Shown: positions 35,633 to 44,770 of the stretch, in pieces | Numbering within the stretch: the first letter of the stretch is position 1 | Layout of the letters: every line of letters begins with the position of its first letter | Source of the DNA: JBPEWY01 sp965224095 | GTDB taxonomy: Bacteria; Bacteroidota; Bacteroidia; Flavobacteriales; Flavobacteriaceae | DNA length: 64,000 bases | Assembly: GCA_965224095.1 (NCBI GenBank) | Contig: OZ245039.1 | Span: 1,240,001 to 1,304,000 of the forward strand | Direction of reading: 5' to 3' | Notes under the pieces: generated by a model | What the model saw: only the letters and a program-made list of their open reading frames with translations | Told to the model about the DNA's origin: nothing | Databases searched by the model: none | Position numbers and translations under genes: made by a program

Positions 35633-36708
35633 TATTTTAATCTGATTTTCGGATCCAGCCATCCGTATATAATATCCACAAAAATATTAATTAGAATAAA
35701 CATAGAAGCGATAACGAGAACAGCTCCCATAATTACCGGTAAATCAAGATTGTTCAGTGCATCCACAATTTCTTTTCCCAATCCGTTCCACCCAAAAATA
35801 TACTCTACGAATACAGCCCCTGCCAACATGCTTGCAAACCACCCGGACACGGCAGTAATAACCGGATTTAATGCATTTTTTACACCGTGCTTTTTTATAA
35901 CCTGATACTCACTCAAACCCTTAGCACGAGCCGTACGGATATAATCCTGCCCCATCACTTCCAAAAGTGAATTACGCATGAGCTGAATAACCACTGCCAA
36001 CGGCCGTATGCCCAGGACGAATGCGGGAAGTATAAGGTTTTTCCATTCAATCCGAACAAATTCTCCAAAATCATCAACCGTATACAAACTTCCTGTCATA
36101 TTTAAGTGGGTATACTTATGTAGTAAAAAGCCAAAAAACCAGGCAAACAAAATAGCGCTGAAGAATGAGGGAACACTCATCCCCAGTGTGCTTAAAACCT
36201 GTATCCCTTTATCTAACCAGCTATCCCGAACCAATGCCGAAAATACGCCCAACAGGATACCAAACAGCAGGGCTATACTAATAGAAGCTATTGCCAAAAC
36301 CGCCGTATTGGGTAAGGTTTCGCCAATTATTTGAGTTACTTTTTTTCCTCGCCTCTGGAAAGACTCCCGTAAATACGGGTATTTCATCACCACCTTGGTA
36401 TCACCAACCGAAAACAATTCTATACCGTGGTATTTTTCTTTTGAAAAAAAAGTATAATCAATTTCTCCGGTCGAGTGAAATGATACAGGTGATAAATCGT
36501 TCAGGTAGTACAGATATTGCTTAAATACAGGTTGGTCAAACCCGTACTTCTTTTTAATTGCACTCAATTGTTCGCTATCTTCATTTTGATCCAACATCAT
36601 ACGGGCAGGATCGCCGGGAAGTATTGTAAACAAGAAAAAGATAACCGTTACAACTCCAAAAAGCGTAAGCATAGCATACCCCAGTTTCCTAATAATAAAA
36701 GCTCCCAA
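35632..36708 (-). CDS. OppB/DppB-type ABC transporter permease, lone subunit
   Basis: A 358-residue inner-membrane permease of the peptide/nickel (DppB) class. The N-terminus MGAFIIRKLGYAMLTLFGVVTVIFFLF and the EAA-like loop QDYIRTARAKGLSEYQVIKKHG are typical. An ~85-residue periplasmic insert (~45-130) is common in Bacteroidota forms. The start is a TTG at 36708, ten bases after the upstream stop; no ATG fits better. No ATPase, partner permease or binding protein is adjacent, so its complex must be completed from elsewhere. It could carry oligopeptides, but the substrate is not deducible. Confidence 0.9.
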   Translation of the reverse strand: MGAFIIRKLGYAMLTLFGVVTVIFFLFTILPGDPARMMLDQNEDSEQLSAIKKKYGFDQPVFKQYLYYLNDLSPVSFHSTGEIDYTFFSKEKYHGIELFSVGDTKVVMKYPYLRESFQRRGKKVTQIIGETLPNTAVLAIASISIALLFGILLGVFSALVRDSWLDKGIQVLSTLGMSVPSFFSAILFAWFFGFLLHKYTHLNMTGSLYTVDDFGEFVRIEWKNLILPAFVLGIRPLAVVIQLMRNSLLEVMGQDYIRTARAKGLSEYQVIKKHGVKNALNPVITAVSGWFASMLAGAVFVEYIFGWNGLGKEIVDALNNLDLPVIMGAVLVIASMFILINIFVDIIYGWLDPKIRLK

Positions 36709-36718
36709 TTTATCCTTT

Positions 36719-38458
36719 TTATTGCTCTACTTCCTCCAGGGAAAGAATTTTATATTCAAAATCCTCACCAAACAAACTCTTCCCATACGCTTCAACCGAT
36801 TGAGAGAATCCAGCTTTTTTTCTACGTTCATTTACACCTTCCGGGTCTTCAATGGGCCAGATAAAATTAATCATCTTTCCATTAACCAACTGACTCTTAC
36901 CCTGTGTTCCATAGCGTTGTGCTTTATTTTGCTCCATAAGGTATCTATCTTCCATCATAGCTGCCAACCGCTTAGGGAGTTCTCCTTCTTCGGCGGCTTT
37001 TTTAATTGTATCTAAATACTTTTCTATTTTAAAGGGATTGTGTTGAATTACATACCAGGCTGCCTCATTGGTAGGTTCACCAACTAACGATTTTCCCGGA
37101 TACCCATATTGCGCCATAATGTTTTCCACCAACTCACAATTCGTAGAATCGATCTCTGCCCATAATGTAAAATATTTTCTGGGGTCTTCCTGTACCGGAA
37201 TTCCACTGGCTCTGGCAATAGAGTCTTTTTCGGCTCTTATTCCCGTTTTATAAATTGCTCTAATCCCCTGATCCAATGCATAAATACTATCTAATTGATG
37301 CTTTAAAAGCTCATTTACAGTAGGCTTTTCATCCACCTGAGAAACCTTCGTTTCGGGTATCTCCGCCAGGTTTAGTTTATCTGCATCATTAAAGTGCAAT
37401 TTTTGTGCAATGGTTCCCTTTTTAACCAGCAATACACCCGGATTAGATCGCACTATGGTTTTCAGGGTTGTTTGATCGGTAAAATAAAAATCGAATCCCA
37501 ATGCAAAAGCTTTCTTAAATTCCTGCGCTTCATTTTCACCGGAAGCAGACATTCCTATAACCCGGTATCCTTTTTCCAAAGCTATATCGGAGATATTTTT
37601 TATTTTTTTTAGGCCTTCTGCATCCGCTTTCAAAAGGTCATACGAAATTATCATAACCAGGAAGGGCTCTTCCAGAATTTGCATTGCCTGATCCTCGCCA
37701 TCTTTTTCAATGGTAAAATCGTGAATCGGAGGCTCATACCCTGCCTGTATTTCCCTGGTTTCAACCCCGAGAAACTCTCCTTCAACTTCAGGGTATTCTC
37801 CAAGTGTTGTAATAAGTTCTTCTTTACCTCCGATATTAAATTTCCAATCGTATTCATATACCGCCTGAGGTGCATTTTCCGGGATTGTCATTCCCTGTAT
37901 GATATTGGTTCCCACTTTATACGCTCTAAAATCGACTGTGGGAAGATGATTGAGTACCACATATACAAAACCAACACTTGCAAGCAGTCCCAGAAACGTT
38001 CCAAAAGCAGCAAACCCCTTTGAAAACAGAGGTTTTATATGTTTCCATCCAAAAAACAGGATCAGGATTAATACCAGTAATACAATATCTTTGGTAAACG
38101 ATTGCCAGGGCGTAAGTTTTAAGGCATCTCCAAAACAACCACAATCCGTTACTTTATTAAAATAGGCTGAATAGCCGGTTAGGAAAGTAAAGAATAAAAT
38201 CATCAGGAGCAGGCTCCAAACGGTAAATTTGGGTTTAAATCCGAGCAAAAGCATAATTCCCAGCAGGGTTTCAAAAATCACTATAAAAATGGCGATAATC
38301 AGTGCATAGGGAGTTAAAAAATCTATATTGAGAACAGCCGGACTAAAATATTCCTCCAGTTTAAATGAAAATCCTACCGGATCGTTTAACTTAATCAATC
38401 CACTTATTACAAAAAGAATTCCAACAAGTACTCTTGCTATATTAACCGGCATTTTCAT
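36719..38458 (-). CDS. DoxX (BT_3928-type) / thioredoxin-like / DUF6624-like fusion protein
   Basis: A 579-residue protein from the ATG at 38458 (MKMPVNIARVLVGILF); the frame extends further up inside the DUF1599 gene. Residues ~1-150 are a DoxX/MauE-like domain of four membrane segments with GLIKLNDPVGFSFKLEEYF and CGCFGDALKLTPW. Residues ~230-350 look like a thioredoxin fold without a CxxC. From ~380 to the end the sequence (GKSLVGEPTNEAAWYVIQHN, RYGTQGKSQL, VNERRKKAGF) resembles DUF6624. The first two parts are usual for the BT_3928 family; the last is an added domain of unknown role. It overlaps the DUF1599 gene by 17 bases. Confidence 0.85.
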   Translation of the reverse strand: MKMPVNIARVLVGILFVISGLIKLNDPVGFSFKLEEYFSPAVLNIDFLTPYALIIAIFIVIFETLLGIMLLLGFKPKFTVWSLLLMILFFTFLTGYSAYFNKVTDCGCFGDALKLTPWQSFTKDIVLLVLILILFFGWKHIKPLFSKGFAAFGTFLGLLASVGFVYVVLNHLPTVDFRAYKVGTNIIQGMTIPENAPQAVYEYDWKFNIGGKEELITTLGEYPEVEGEFLGVETREIQAGYEPPIHDFTIEKDGEDQAMQILEEPFLVMIISYDLLKADAEGLKKIKNISDIALEKGYRVIGMSASGENEAQEFKKAFALGFDFYFTDQTTLKTIVRSNPGVLLVKKGTIAQKLHFNDADKLNLAEIPETKVSQVDEKPTVNELLKHQLDSIYALDQGIRAIYKTGIRAEKDSIARASGIPVQEDPRKYFTLWAEIDSTNCELVENIMAQYGYPGKSLVGEPTNEAAWYVIQHNPFKIEKYLDTIKKAAEEGELPKRLAAMMEDRYLMEQNKAQRYGTQGKSQLVNGKMINFIWPIEDPEGVNERRKKAGFSQSVEAYGKSLFGEDFEYKILSLEEVEQ

Positions 38459-39008
38459 GATCTGTCTGTTTTTGTTCATCGATAAGGATAAGTGCAAAGA
38501 CCGCATAATTTATCATATCCTGATAGTTTGCATCAATGCCTTCACTCACCAGGGTTTTCCCTCTATTATCTTCTATTTGCTTTACTCTTAAAAGCTTTTG
38601 TAAAATCAGATCGGTTAGCGAGCTGATACGTAAATCTCTCCATGCTTCTCCGTAATCGTGATTTTTATCTTCCATCAGTTTTTTGGTAATGCCCACATGC
38701 CGGTCATACAAATCAATGGCTTCGTCTGTATTCAGATCCGGCTGGTCTACCACCCCTTTTTCCAGTTGGATCAGTGCCATCACCGAATAATTAATAATCC
38801 CTGTGAATTCCGGAACCTCATCTTCATCTATCTTTCTCACCCCATTTTCCTGAAGGCCGCGAATACGTTGTGCCTTTATATAAACCTGATCGGTAAGTGA
38901 AGGAAGCCTGAGTATCCTCCAGGCACTTCCGTAATCTTTCATTTTATTAATAAACAAATCTCGACAGCTTGAAATTACGGCATCGTATTGTTTTGAAGTA
39001 TTTTGCAT
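38442..39008 (-). CDS. DUF1599 protein (two-repeat)
   Basis: A 188-residue cytoplasmic protein of the DUF1599 family. It is an internal duplication: residues ~10-85 (KMKDYGSAWRILRLPSLTDQ, INYSVMALIQLE) and ~105-180 (DKNHDYGEAWRDLRISSLTDL, INYAVFALILID). The KxxDYGxAWR core in each half recalls nucleotide-binding helical proteins, and the family is listed as a nucleotide-modification-associated domain, but its reaction is not known to me. It is the first gene of the minus-strand cluster running to clpS and is divergent from folP. Confidence 0.9.
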   Translation of the reverse strand: MQNTSKQYDAVISSCRDLFINKMKDYGSAWRILRLPSLTDQVYIKAQRIRGLQENGVRKIDEDEVPEFTGIINYSVMALIQLEKGVVDQPDLNTDEAIDLYDRHVGITKKLMEDKNHDYGEAWRDLRISSLTDLILQKLLRVKQIEDNRGKTLVSEGIDANYQDMINYAVFALILIDEQKQTDHENAG

Positions 39009-39123
39009 GTGCTTCCTGGTATTTTGCGTAAATTTCGCTTAATTTTTAAAACTATTCAAAGTTTCGGGTTCAAAGTTTATGTAGTATTACATTACAACCT
39101 TTTTAAACCAAGATATTCCTTCT

Positions 39124-39957
39124 ATGACTATTAATTGTAAGGGACAGCTTATTGACCTTTCTTCACCGAAGATTATGGGAATTCTGAATATAACTCCCGA
39201 TTCGTTCTATGATGGAGGTCGTTATACTTCGATGAACGATATTCTTACAAGCGTAGAAAACATGCTTTTTCACGGGGCTCATTTTATAGATATCGGTGCC
39301 TATAGTTCCAGGCCTGGTGCAGCCCATATTGCAGAATCGGAAGAACTTAAAAGAATTGTACCGGTAGTAAAGCAGTTGGTTGCTGAATTTCCGGATATTA
39401 TTATTTCGGTAGATACGTTTCGAAGTACCGTAGCAAAGTTCTGCGTAGAAGAAGGTGCTTCCATTATTAACGACATTTCCGCTTCTGAAATGGATTCCAC
39501 TATGATGGAAACCGCAGCACATTTGCAGATTCCATATATAATGATGCACATGCAGGGGCTACCTAAAACTATGCAGAACAATCCGACATATCAGCATGTG
39601 ACCAAGGATATCCGATACTTCTTTTCTCAAAAGATAGCCGCGGCCCGTAATGTCGGAATCCGTGATATTGTGATCGATCCCGGTTTCGGTTTTGGGAAAA
39701 CCATACATCACAATTATCAATTACTGAATGAATTAGATATGTTTGCTGCGCTTGAAGTACCTTTGCTGGTAGGAATAAGTAGAAAATCGATGATTTACAA
39801 ACCGTTGAAAACCGGTCCTGAAGAGGCTTTAAATGGCACTACCGCCCTGCATATGATCGCCCTTGAAAAAGGGGCTCGAATTCTTAGAGTTCACGATGTT
39901 AAAGAAGCTTCACAATGCATTAAGCTTTTTAATCTCCTTAAACAGAATAAGGTATGA
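39124..39957 (+). CDS. folP: Dihydropteroate synthase
   Basis: A 277-residue TIM-barrel enzyme that joins p-aminobenzoate to dihydropterin pyrophosphate in folate synthesis, the target of sulphonamides. Landmarks are MGILNITPDSFYDGG, the IDIGAYSSRPGA loop, IINDISA, DIVIDPGFGFGKT and LVGISRKSM. All are intact and the length is normal. The downstream lipoprotein gene overlaps its stop by four bases (ATGA). A second folate/pterin gene, folE, is found at 58066 in the window. Confidence 0.98.
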   Translation: MTINCKGQLIDLSSPKIMGILNITPDSFYDGGRYTSMNDILTSVENMLFHGAHFIDIGAYSSRPGAAHIAESEELKRIVPVVKQLVAEFPDIIISVDTFRSTVAKFCVEEGASIINDISASEMDSTMMETAAHLQIPYIMMHMQGLPKTMQNNPTYQHVTKDIRYFFSQKIAAARNVGIRDIVIDPGFGFGKTIHHNYQLLNELDMFAALEVPLLVGISRKSMIYKPLKTGPEEALNGTTALHMIALEKGARILRVHDVKEASQCIKLFNLLKQNKV

Positions 39958-40676
39958 GTTTTAAAATTTATCCGGTTCTTCTGTTGATTCTTTTAATGTC
40001 CTGCCAGCAAAAAAGAGAAGTTTTTTTGCCTAAAGTACAAGATCTGGGTGTCGATCAGGTTGAAGACCTTTCTTCCGCTTATATTTTTTATGCCCCTGAA
40101 GAACCCGATAGTATTCTTTTGAACAGGAAGAACCTGATTAGCACAACCAATTGGATTGTTCATGTAGATAAAAGGCTTACCCTCAAACAATGTATTAAGC
40201 AAATTAAAACGCTTCAGGAAAAACGAACACGGGCGGGTATGCATAAAAATGAAGCGGCCCGAAATTATTTTTCGGCCACGGATACCCTAAACAAACAATT
40301 GGTTTTTATCGATTTTACGGATATACAGTTTCTGGTAAACGATCAGTATTCAAAATTTTATATTAAAGAACATCCGGAGGAACACATGGAGGTATATACC
40401 CTTACCATAAATTTTGATAAAAACAATCGTATTTCAGTAAACGAAAATGAAGTTGACAGAGGTGAGTTTGTGAATTTTTTTAATGATTATGTGCCCTTTG
40501 CAGCAGCGGGAAAAGAATCGCTTGTATATGTGAATTTTGATGAGACCCTGAGTTTCCAGGAGTATATGGAAGACTGGGAATTGGTTGAACAGGTCCTGAA
40601 TGACAACATAAGATGTTCACCACTTCAATTTGTATATAACTATGAGGCTCTTCCCGAATGTGATTGCAGGTTATAA
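39954..40676 (+). CDS. Lipoprotein of unknown function between folP and cdaA
   Basis: A 240-residue protein with a short signal peptide and lipobox (LLMSC, Cys17) followed by basic residues (QQKREV), so it probably stays on the periplasmic side. The body is mixed alpha/beta with LVFIDFTDIQFLVNDQY and ends in a cysteine pair (ECDCRL) that could form a disulphide or bind metal. I do not recognise the family. Its start overlaps the folP stop, and cdaA follows 35 bases later, so it may be co-expressed with c-di-AMP synthesis. Confidence 0.8.
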   Translation: MSFKIYPVLLLILLMSCQQKREVFLPKVQDLGVDQVEDLSSAYIFYAPEEPDSILLNRKNLISTTNWIVHVDKRLTLKQCIKQIKTLQEKRTRAGMHKNEAARNYFSATDTLNKQLVFIDFTDIQFLVNDQYSKFYIKEHPEEHMEVYTLTINFDKNNRISVNENEVDRGEFVNFFNDYVPFAAAGKESLVYVNFDETLSFQEYMEDWELVEQVLNDNIRCSPLQFVYNYEALPECDCRL

Positions 40677-40711
40677 GCTAATTTTTCTATTTTTACAAAA
40701 ACCATTCAAAC

Positions 40712-41497
40712 TTGGAACTATTTGATTTTCTGGAATTCAAGGTTATCGACATAATCGATATTATCCTGGTAGCCCTTGTTATGTACTACATTTATAAGCT
40801 TGTTCGGGGAACAGTTGCTATTAATATTTTTATCGGGATTGTTATTGTCTATCTTATTTGGAAGCTTACCGAAGCACTACAAATGAAAATGATCAGTACG
40901 ATCTTTGGCGGATTTATGAGTGTTGGGCTTATTGCTCTTATTATTGTTTTTCAACAGGAGATCAGAAAGTTTCTTTTGATGATCGGATCGACCAACATTG
41001 CCAAGAAGCGAAATTTTATAAAACATTTTAAATTCTTACGTCAGGATCAGCTTATTGCCGATCTGGATATTGAAGCGGTACTTGCGGCTTGTGAGAAAAT
41101 GAGCGCTTCCAAAACAGGAGCTATCCTCGTTATTGAACGGAGTAATTCGTTAGATTTTGTTAAGAACAACGGCGATGCTATGAATGTAGAAATAAACACG
41201 CCTATTCTGGAAAGTATTTTTTACAAGAATAGCCCCCTTCACGATGGCGCTGCCATTATTGAAGGAAATCATATTGTAGCTACCCGAGTGGTTCTTCCCG
41301 TCTCTAACGAACGAAATATTCCGCTCCGATTCGGATTGCGCCACCGTGCGGCAGTAGGGATTTCGGAAAAAACGGATGCGCTGGCACTGGTGGTCAGCGA
41401 AGAAACCGGATTGATCTCCTATATAAGAAATGGTGATTTTGTTCTTCATAAGGACCTCGATGAACTGGCCGAAATTATCCGCAATGATTTAATTTAA
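40712..41497 (+). CDS. cdaA: Diadenylate cyclase CdaA (c-di-AMP synthase)
   Basis: A 261-residue membrane enzyme that makes cyclic di-AMP from two ATP. Three membrane segments (~14-85) precede a DisA_N/DAC domain with the two signature motifs DGAAIIEG and RFGLRHRAA, both intact. The start is a TTG at 40712 (reading ELFDFLEFKVIDIID), since no ATG precedes the first membrane segment in frame. In other bacteria c-di-AMP controls potassium and osmolyte balance and cell-wall homeostasis. No CdaR regulator is next to it. Confidence 0.96.
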   Translation: MELFDFLEFKVIDIIDIILVALVMYYIYKLVRGTVAINIFIGIVIVYLIWKLTEALQMKMISTIFGGFMSVGLIALIIVFQQEIRKFLLMIGSTNIAKKRNFIKHFKFLRQDQLIADLDIEAVLAACEKMSASKTGAILVIERSNSLDFVKNNGDAMNVEINTPILESIFYKNSPLHDGAAIIEGNHIVATRVVLPVSNERNIPLRFGLRHRAAVGISEKTDALALVVSEETGLISYIRNGDFVLHKDLDELAEIIRNDLI

Positions 41498-41526
41498 AAA
41501 GGGCAGGATGAACTGCAGGACTTTTT
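41496..41526. terminator. Possible weak bidirectional terminator
   Basis: AAAAAG near the cdaA stop pairs with CTTTTT at 41521-41526, with an inner GCAG/CTGC stem. The stem is interrupted, so the call is weak. It lies between convergent cdaA and the ABC exporter gene. Confidence 0.35.
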
Positions 41527-41615
41527 AATGCCACTCCATAACACCCGGGTTGTATCACGGCAATTTTAATATAGGTGTTCCGGTAGCGTTTATCGTATTT
41601 GCCTGGTAGGTGGCC

Positions 41616-43391
41616 TTAAATAATCTGCTGCTCTTCAGCCAGAAATTGAACCTCGTATAGATTTTTGTAAAAACCGTCTTTTTTCTTAAGAAGTGATTTA
41701 TGGGTACCTTCTTCCACAATACGGCCCGCTTCCATAACGATAATCTTGTCTGCTTTCTGCACCGTGGCCAATCTATGGGCGATAATGATAGATGTTCTCC
41801 CTTCGGTTATTTTTTCCGTAGCGCGCTGTATTAATTGCTCCGAATAAGAATCTACCGAAGAGGTAGCCTCGTCTAAAACCAAAATACTCGGATTGCTTAC
41901 ATAGGCTCTAAGAAAAGCTATTAGCTGGCGTTGTCCGCTGGATAGCATTACTCCCCGTTCTTTTACATTGTAGTGATATCCGCCAGGAAGACTGGAAATG
42001 AATTCGTGAATTCCTATAGCTTTGGCTGCCCGGATTACTTCCTTTTCGGAAATATCCGGGTTTTTAAGCGTAATATTGTTTAAAATGGTATCGGCAAAAA
42101 GAAAAACATCCTGCAATACTACGGCTATATGTGCCCGAAGCGATTGTAATGTATATTTTGTGATATCCGTATTATCAATACATATTGATCCACGCTGAAT
42201 ATCATAAAACCGGCTCAGAAGGTTAATAATTGTTGATTTTCCGGCTCCTGTTGCTCCCACTATGGCAATGGTTTGTCCGGCCTGAGCATTAAATGATATT
42301 CCGCGTAGTACTTCTTCTTCTTCAAGATATCCGAAATGAACATCCTTAAATGAAATATCCCCTTTTATTTCAGAGGCTGTTATTTCACCGTGATCTTCTA
42401 TCTTACTTCGAGTATCCAGGATATCAAATACGCGATTGGCAGCAACCATTCCCATTTGTAACGTATTGAATTTATCTGCAATCTGTCTCAGAGGTCTGAA
42501 CAACATTTGAGTCATTTGAATAAACATAAAAATGGTTCCTAACTCCTCCACGCGATCATTCATTACCGATTGAAGCCCCCCGTACCAAACAATAAGACCA
42601 ATGGTAATTGAGGAAGCCAACTCGGCAATAGGGAAAAAAATCGAATTATACCACACCGTTTTCAGCCAGGCTTTTTTATGCTTTTCGTTAATTGCCTTAA
42701 ACTTTTCATATTCCGTTTTTTCCATGCCGAAAAGCTGAACGATCTTCATCCCCGAAATTCGTTCCTGTACAAAGCTGTTTAAATTAGCTACCTGCGCTCT
42801 GACTTCAATAAAGGCCATTTTCATAGCCTTTTGAAAAAGCCTTGTTGCGTATAAAATAAATGGCATAACCGCAAAAACAATAAGCGCCAGTTTCCAGTTT
42901 ACAACCAGCATCACCACGGTAACAACGAGCATCTTTAACAGATCGCTAACGATCATAAAAAAGCCTTCGCTGAATATTTGAGCTATTCGTTCAATATCAC
43001 TTACGGTACGGGTTACCAGTAAACCCACAGAAGAGTTATCAAAATATTTCATTCTGAATCCGAGAAGGTGTTTAAAGAGTTTTACTCGAATATCTCTGAT
43101 AATGGATTGCCCTAACCAGTTAGCGTAATAAATAAATGAAAGCTGACTTATCACCTCCATTACAAGGAAACCGGCCATGATTAGCACGTACACCAACAAT
43201 CCGTTCAGATCTTTATGAACAATGTATTGATTAACCGTTTCCTTCAATAAATACGGGCGCGCCACTGCGAAGAAAGACAGCAGGATTGCTGCTATAGCCA
43301 CCCCATAAAATGTTATTTTATACGGGCGTGTATATTGCATTAAACGCTTAAACAGGGTAAAATCAAAAGCGTTCCCTTGTTCTTTACTCAT
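41616..43391 (-). CDS. ABC exporter (MsbA/lipid-multidrug type half transporter)
   Basis: A 591-residue half transporter with a six-segment membrane domain (~20-320) and an ATPase domain (~340-580). Walker A is GATGAGKST, the signature is LSSGQRQ, Walker B is ILVLDEATSSVD, and the switch His is in IIAHRLAT. Such single-gene exporters work as homodimers on lipids, drugs or peptides; the export substrate cannot be read. It overlaps truA by eight bases and is probably co-transcribed with it. Confidence 0.95.
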   Translation of the reverse strand: MSKEQGNAFDFTLFKRLMQYTRPYKITFYGVAIAAILLSFFAVARPYLLKETVNQYIVHKDLNGLLVYVLIMAGFLVMEVISQLSFIYYANWLGQSIIRDIRVKLFKHLLGFRMKYFDNSSVGLLVTRTVSDIERIAQIFSEGFFMIVSDLLKMLVVTVVMLVVNWKLALIVFAVMPFILYATRLFQKAMKMAFIEVRAQVANLNSFVQERISGMKIVQLFGMEKTEYEKFKAINEKHKKAWLKTVWYNSIFFPIAELASSITIGLIVWYGGLQSVMNDRVEELGTIFMFIQMTQMLFRPLRQIADKFNTLQMGMVAANRVFDILDTRSKIEDHGEITASEIKGDISFKDVHFGYLEEEEVLRGISFNAQAGQTIAIVGATGAGKSTIINLLSRFYDIQRGSICIDNTDITKYTLQSLRAHIAVVLQDVFLFADTILNNITLKNPDISEKEVIRAAKAIGIHEFISSLPGGYHYNVKERGVMLSSGQRQLIAFLRAYVSNPSILVLDEATSSVDSYSEQLIQRATEKITEGRTSIIIAHRLATVQKADKIIVMEAGRIVEEGTHKSLLKKKDGFYKNLYEVQFLAEEQQII

Positions 43392-44136
43392 GTGCTTTAA
43401 ATGTGGTTTTGGGATAGATTACCTTTGTCAAATATAGGGCATGAGCCGGAACTGATGCGCCCGCATTGCTTCTATTTTTACTTTTTATTATTTTTTTAAC
43501 ATCCTCAGGTTGCCTCTTTCCCTGGCCAACTTCCAGGAGTGTCCCCACAATTGCGCGTACCATATTCCTGAGAAATCTATTAGCCGTTATCTGGAAAACC
43601 AAAAGATCTTCCCGTTCTTCCCATTTTGCGTATAAAATGGTACACAAAAAAGTTTTAACGTCTGTATTTGATTTGGAGAAGCATTGAAAATCCTGATAAT
43701 CCAGTAATAAAGAGGCTGCTTCATTCATAGGCGCTATCTGCAAAGGTTGTTTTACCTGATAGGCACGCTCTGTTAGAAAAGGGTTCTTACGTGTTGTAAT
43801 CCAATATTCATAGGTTCTCGATACAGCGTCGAAACGCGCATGTGCCTCCGAATGGACCTGGACAAGATTTTCAATAGAAATATCATTTGGAAGAAACGCA
43901 TTTAAACGATGTATGAGTTGCGATTCGTCCGGAATACAATCAATATCAAAATGAGCAAACATTTGTCTGGCATGCACTCCGCTATCCGTACGACCAGCTC
44001 CTACCAGCGCCACCGGCGTTTTAAGAAGTAAACTCAAAGCATGTTCCATCGTTTCCTGAACCGAAGACGCATCGGGTTGCCGTTGCCAACCGCTGTATGC
44101 TTTACCACAATATGAAAACTCCAAAAAATATCGCAT
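43384..44136 (-). CDS. truA: tRNA pseudouridine synthase A
   Basis: A 250-residue TruA, which makes pseudouridine at positions 38-40 of tRNAs. The catalytic Asp is in GRTDSGVHARQM; N-terminal FSYCGKAYSGWQRQ and the later NRFLRNMVRAIVGTLLEVG are standard. A TATCTTTG box on the minus strand 30 bases upstream is its likely -7 element. The gene is divergent from the phosphodiesterase gene. Confidence 0.97.
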   Translation of the reverse strand: MRYFLEFSYCGKAYSGWQRQPDASSVQETMEHALSLLLKTPVALVGAGRTDSGVHARQMFAHFDIDCIPDESQLIHRLNAFLPNDISIENLVQVHSEAHARFDAVSRTYEYWITTRKNPFLTERAYQVKQPLQIAPMNEAASLLLDYQDFQCFSKSNTDVKTFLCTILYAKWEEREDLLVFQITANRFLRNMVRAIVGTLLEVGQGKRQPEDVKKIIKSKNRSNAGASVPAHALYLTKVIYPKTTFKAHE

Positions 44137-44166
44137 TGAAAAACACTACTTTTGTAAATAGCCGAA

Positions 44167-44174
44167 CAAAGATA
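44167..44174 (-). promoter_or_regulatory. -7 box of truA
   Basis: The minus strand reads TATCTTTG, matching the Bacteroidota -7 consensus TAnnTTTG, with its near end 30 bases upstream of the truA ATG. No clear -33 TTG lies at the usual distance. Confidence 0.5.
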
Positions 44175-44249
44175 CGGTATGATTTTAGAATCCCGAAGTG
44201 TCGTACAAAACAAGAAAGCAGGTATCGGGATTTACAGCTTGATTTACTT

Positions 44250-44747
44250 ATGAAAAAAATACTTTTGCTCTCGGACACTCATTCTCATATAGATGCTGCA
44301 ATAATAAAATATATAAAGCAGGCGGACGAGGTTTGGCATGCCGGCGATATAGGTGATCATCAGGTAACCGATACTATTAAAAAGCTAAAACCGTTAAAAG
44401 CTGTTTACGGAAATATTGACGACCATAAAACCAGGGCCGAATTTCCAAAAAACCTTCGTTTTTACTGCGAAGAAGTCGAGGTTTTTATGACTCATATCGG
44501 AGGTTATCCCGGAAGGTACAACAAACACGTTCGGGAAGAATTAAGTACTAACCCTCCTCGTCTTTTTATATGCGGGCATTCTCATATTCTGAAAGTCATG
44601 TGGGACAAAAAATTAGGGTTATTACATATGAATCCGGGAGCCTGTGGTAAACACGGCTTTCATAAAATCAGAACCATGTTGCGGTTCGAAATTGAAAAAA
44701 ACAATATTCAGAATCTGGAAATTATCGAGCTGGAAAAAAGGCCCTGA
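44250..44747 (+). CDS. YfcE/MJ0936-type metallophosphoesterase
   Basis: A 165-residue calcineurin-like phosphoesterase. The frame is open further up, but the ATG at 44250 (MKKILLLSDTHSHID) sets the metal-binding DTH at the proper N-terminal place; earlier codons lie in the truA promoter region and inside truA. Further metal ligands are WHAGDIGD, YGNIDDH, MTHIGG and ICGHSHILK. Relatives hydrolyse phosphodiesters with two metal ions. The physiological substrate is unknown. Confidence 0.93.
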   Translation: MKKILLLSDTHSHIDAAIIKYIKQADEVWHAGDIGDHQVTDTIKKLKPLKAVYGNIDDHKTRAEFPKNLRFYCEEVEVFMTHIGGYPGRYNKHVREELSTNPPRLFICGHSHILKVMWDKKLGLLHMNPGACGKHGFHKIRTMLRFEIEKNNIQNLEIIELEKRP

Positions 44748-44770
44748 ATTAATATCTCAGACCTCCCAAC

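Noticed and set aside
44097..44249. N-terminal extension of the phosphoesterase to 44097
   Set aside because: It would overlap the truA start and place ~50 residues before the metal-binding DTH motif, which in the family sits at the N-terminus.
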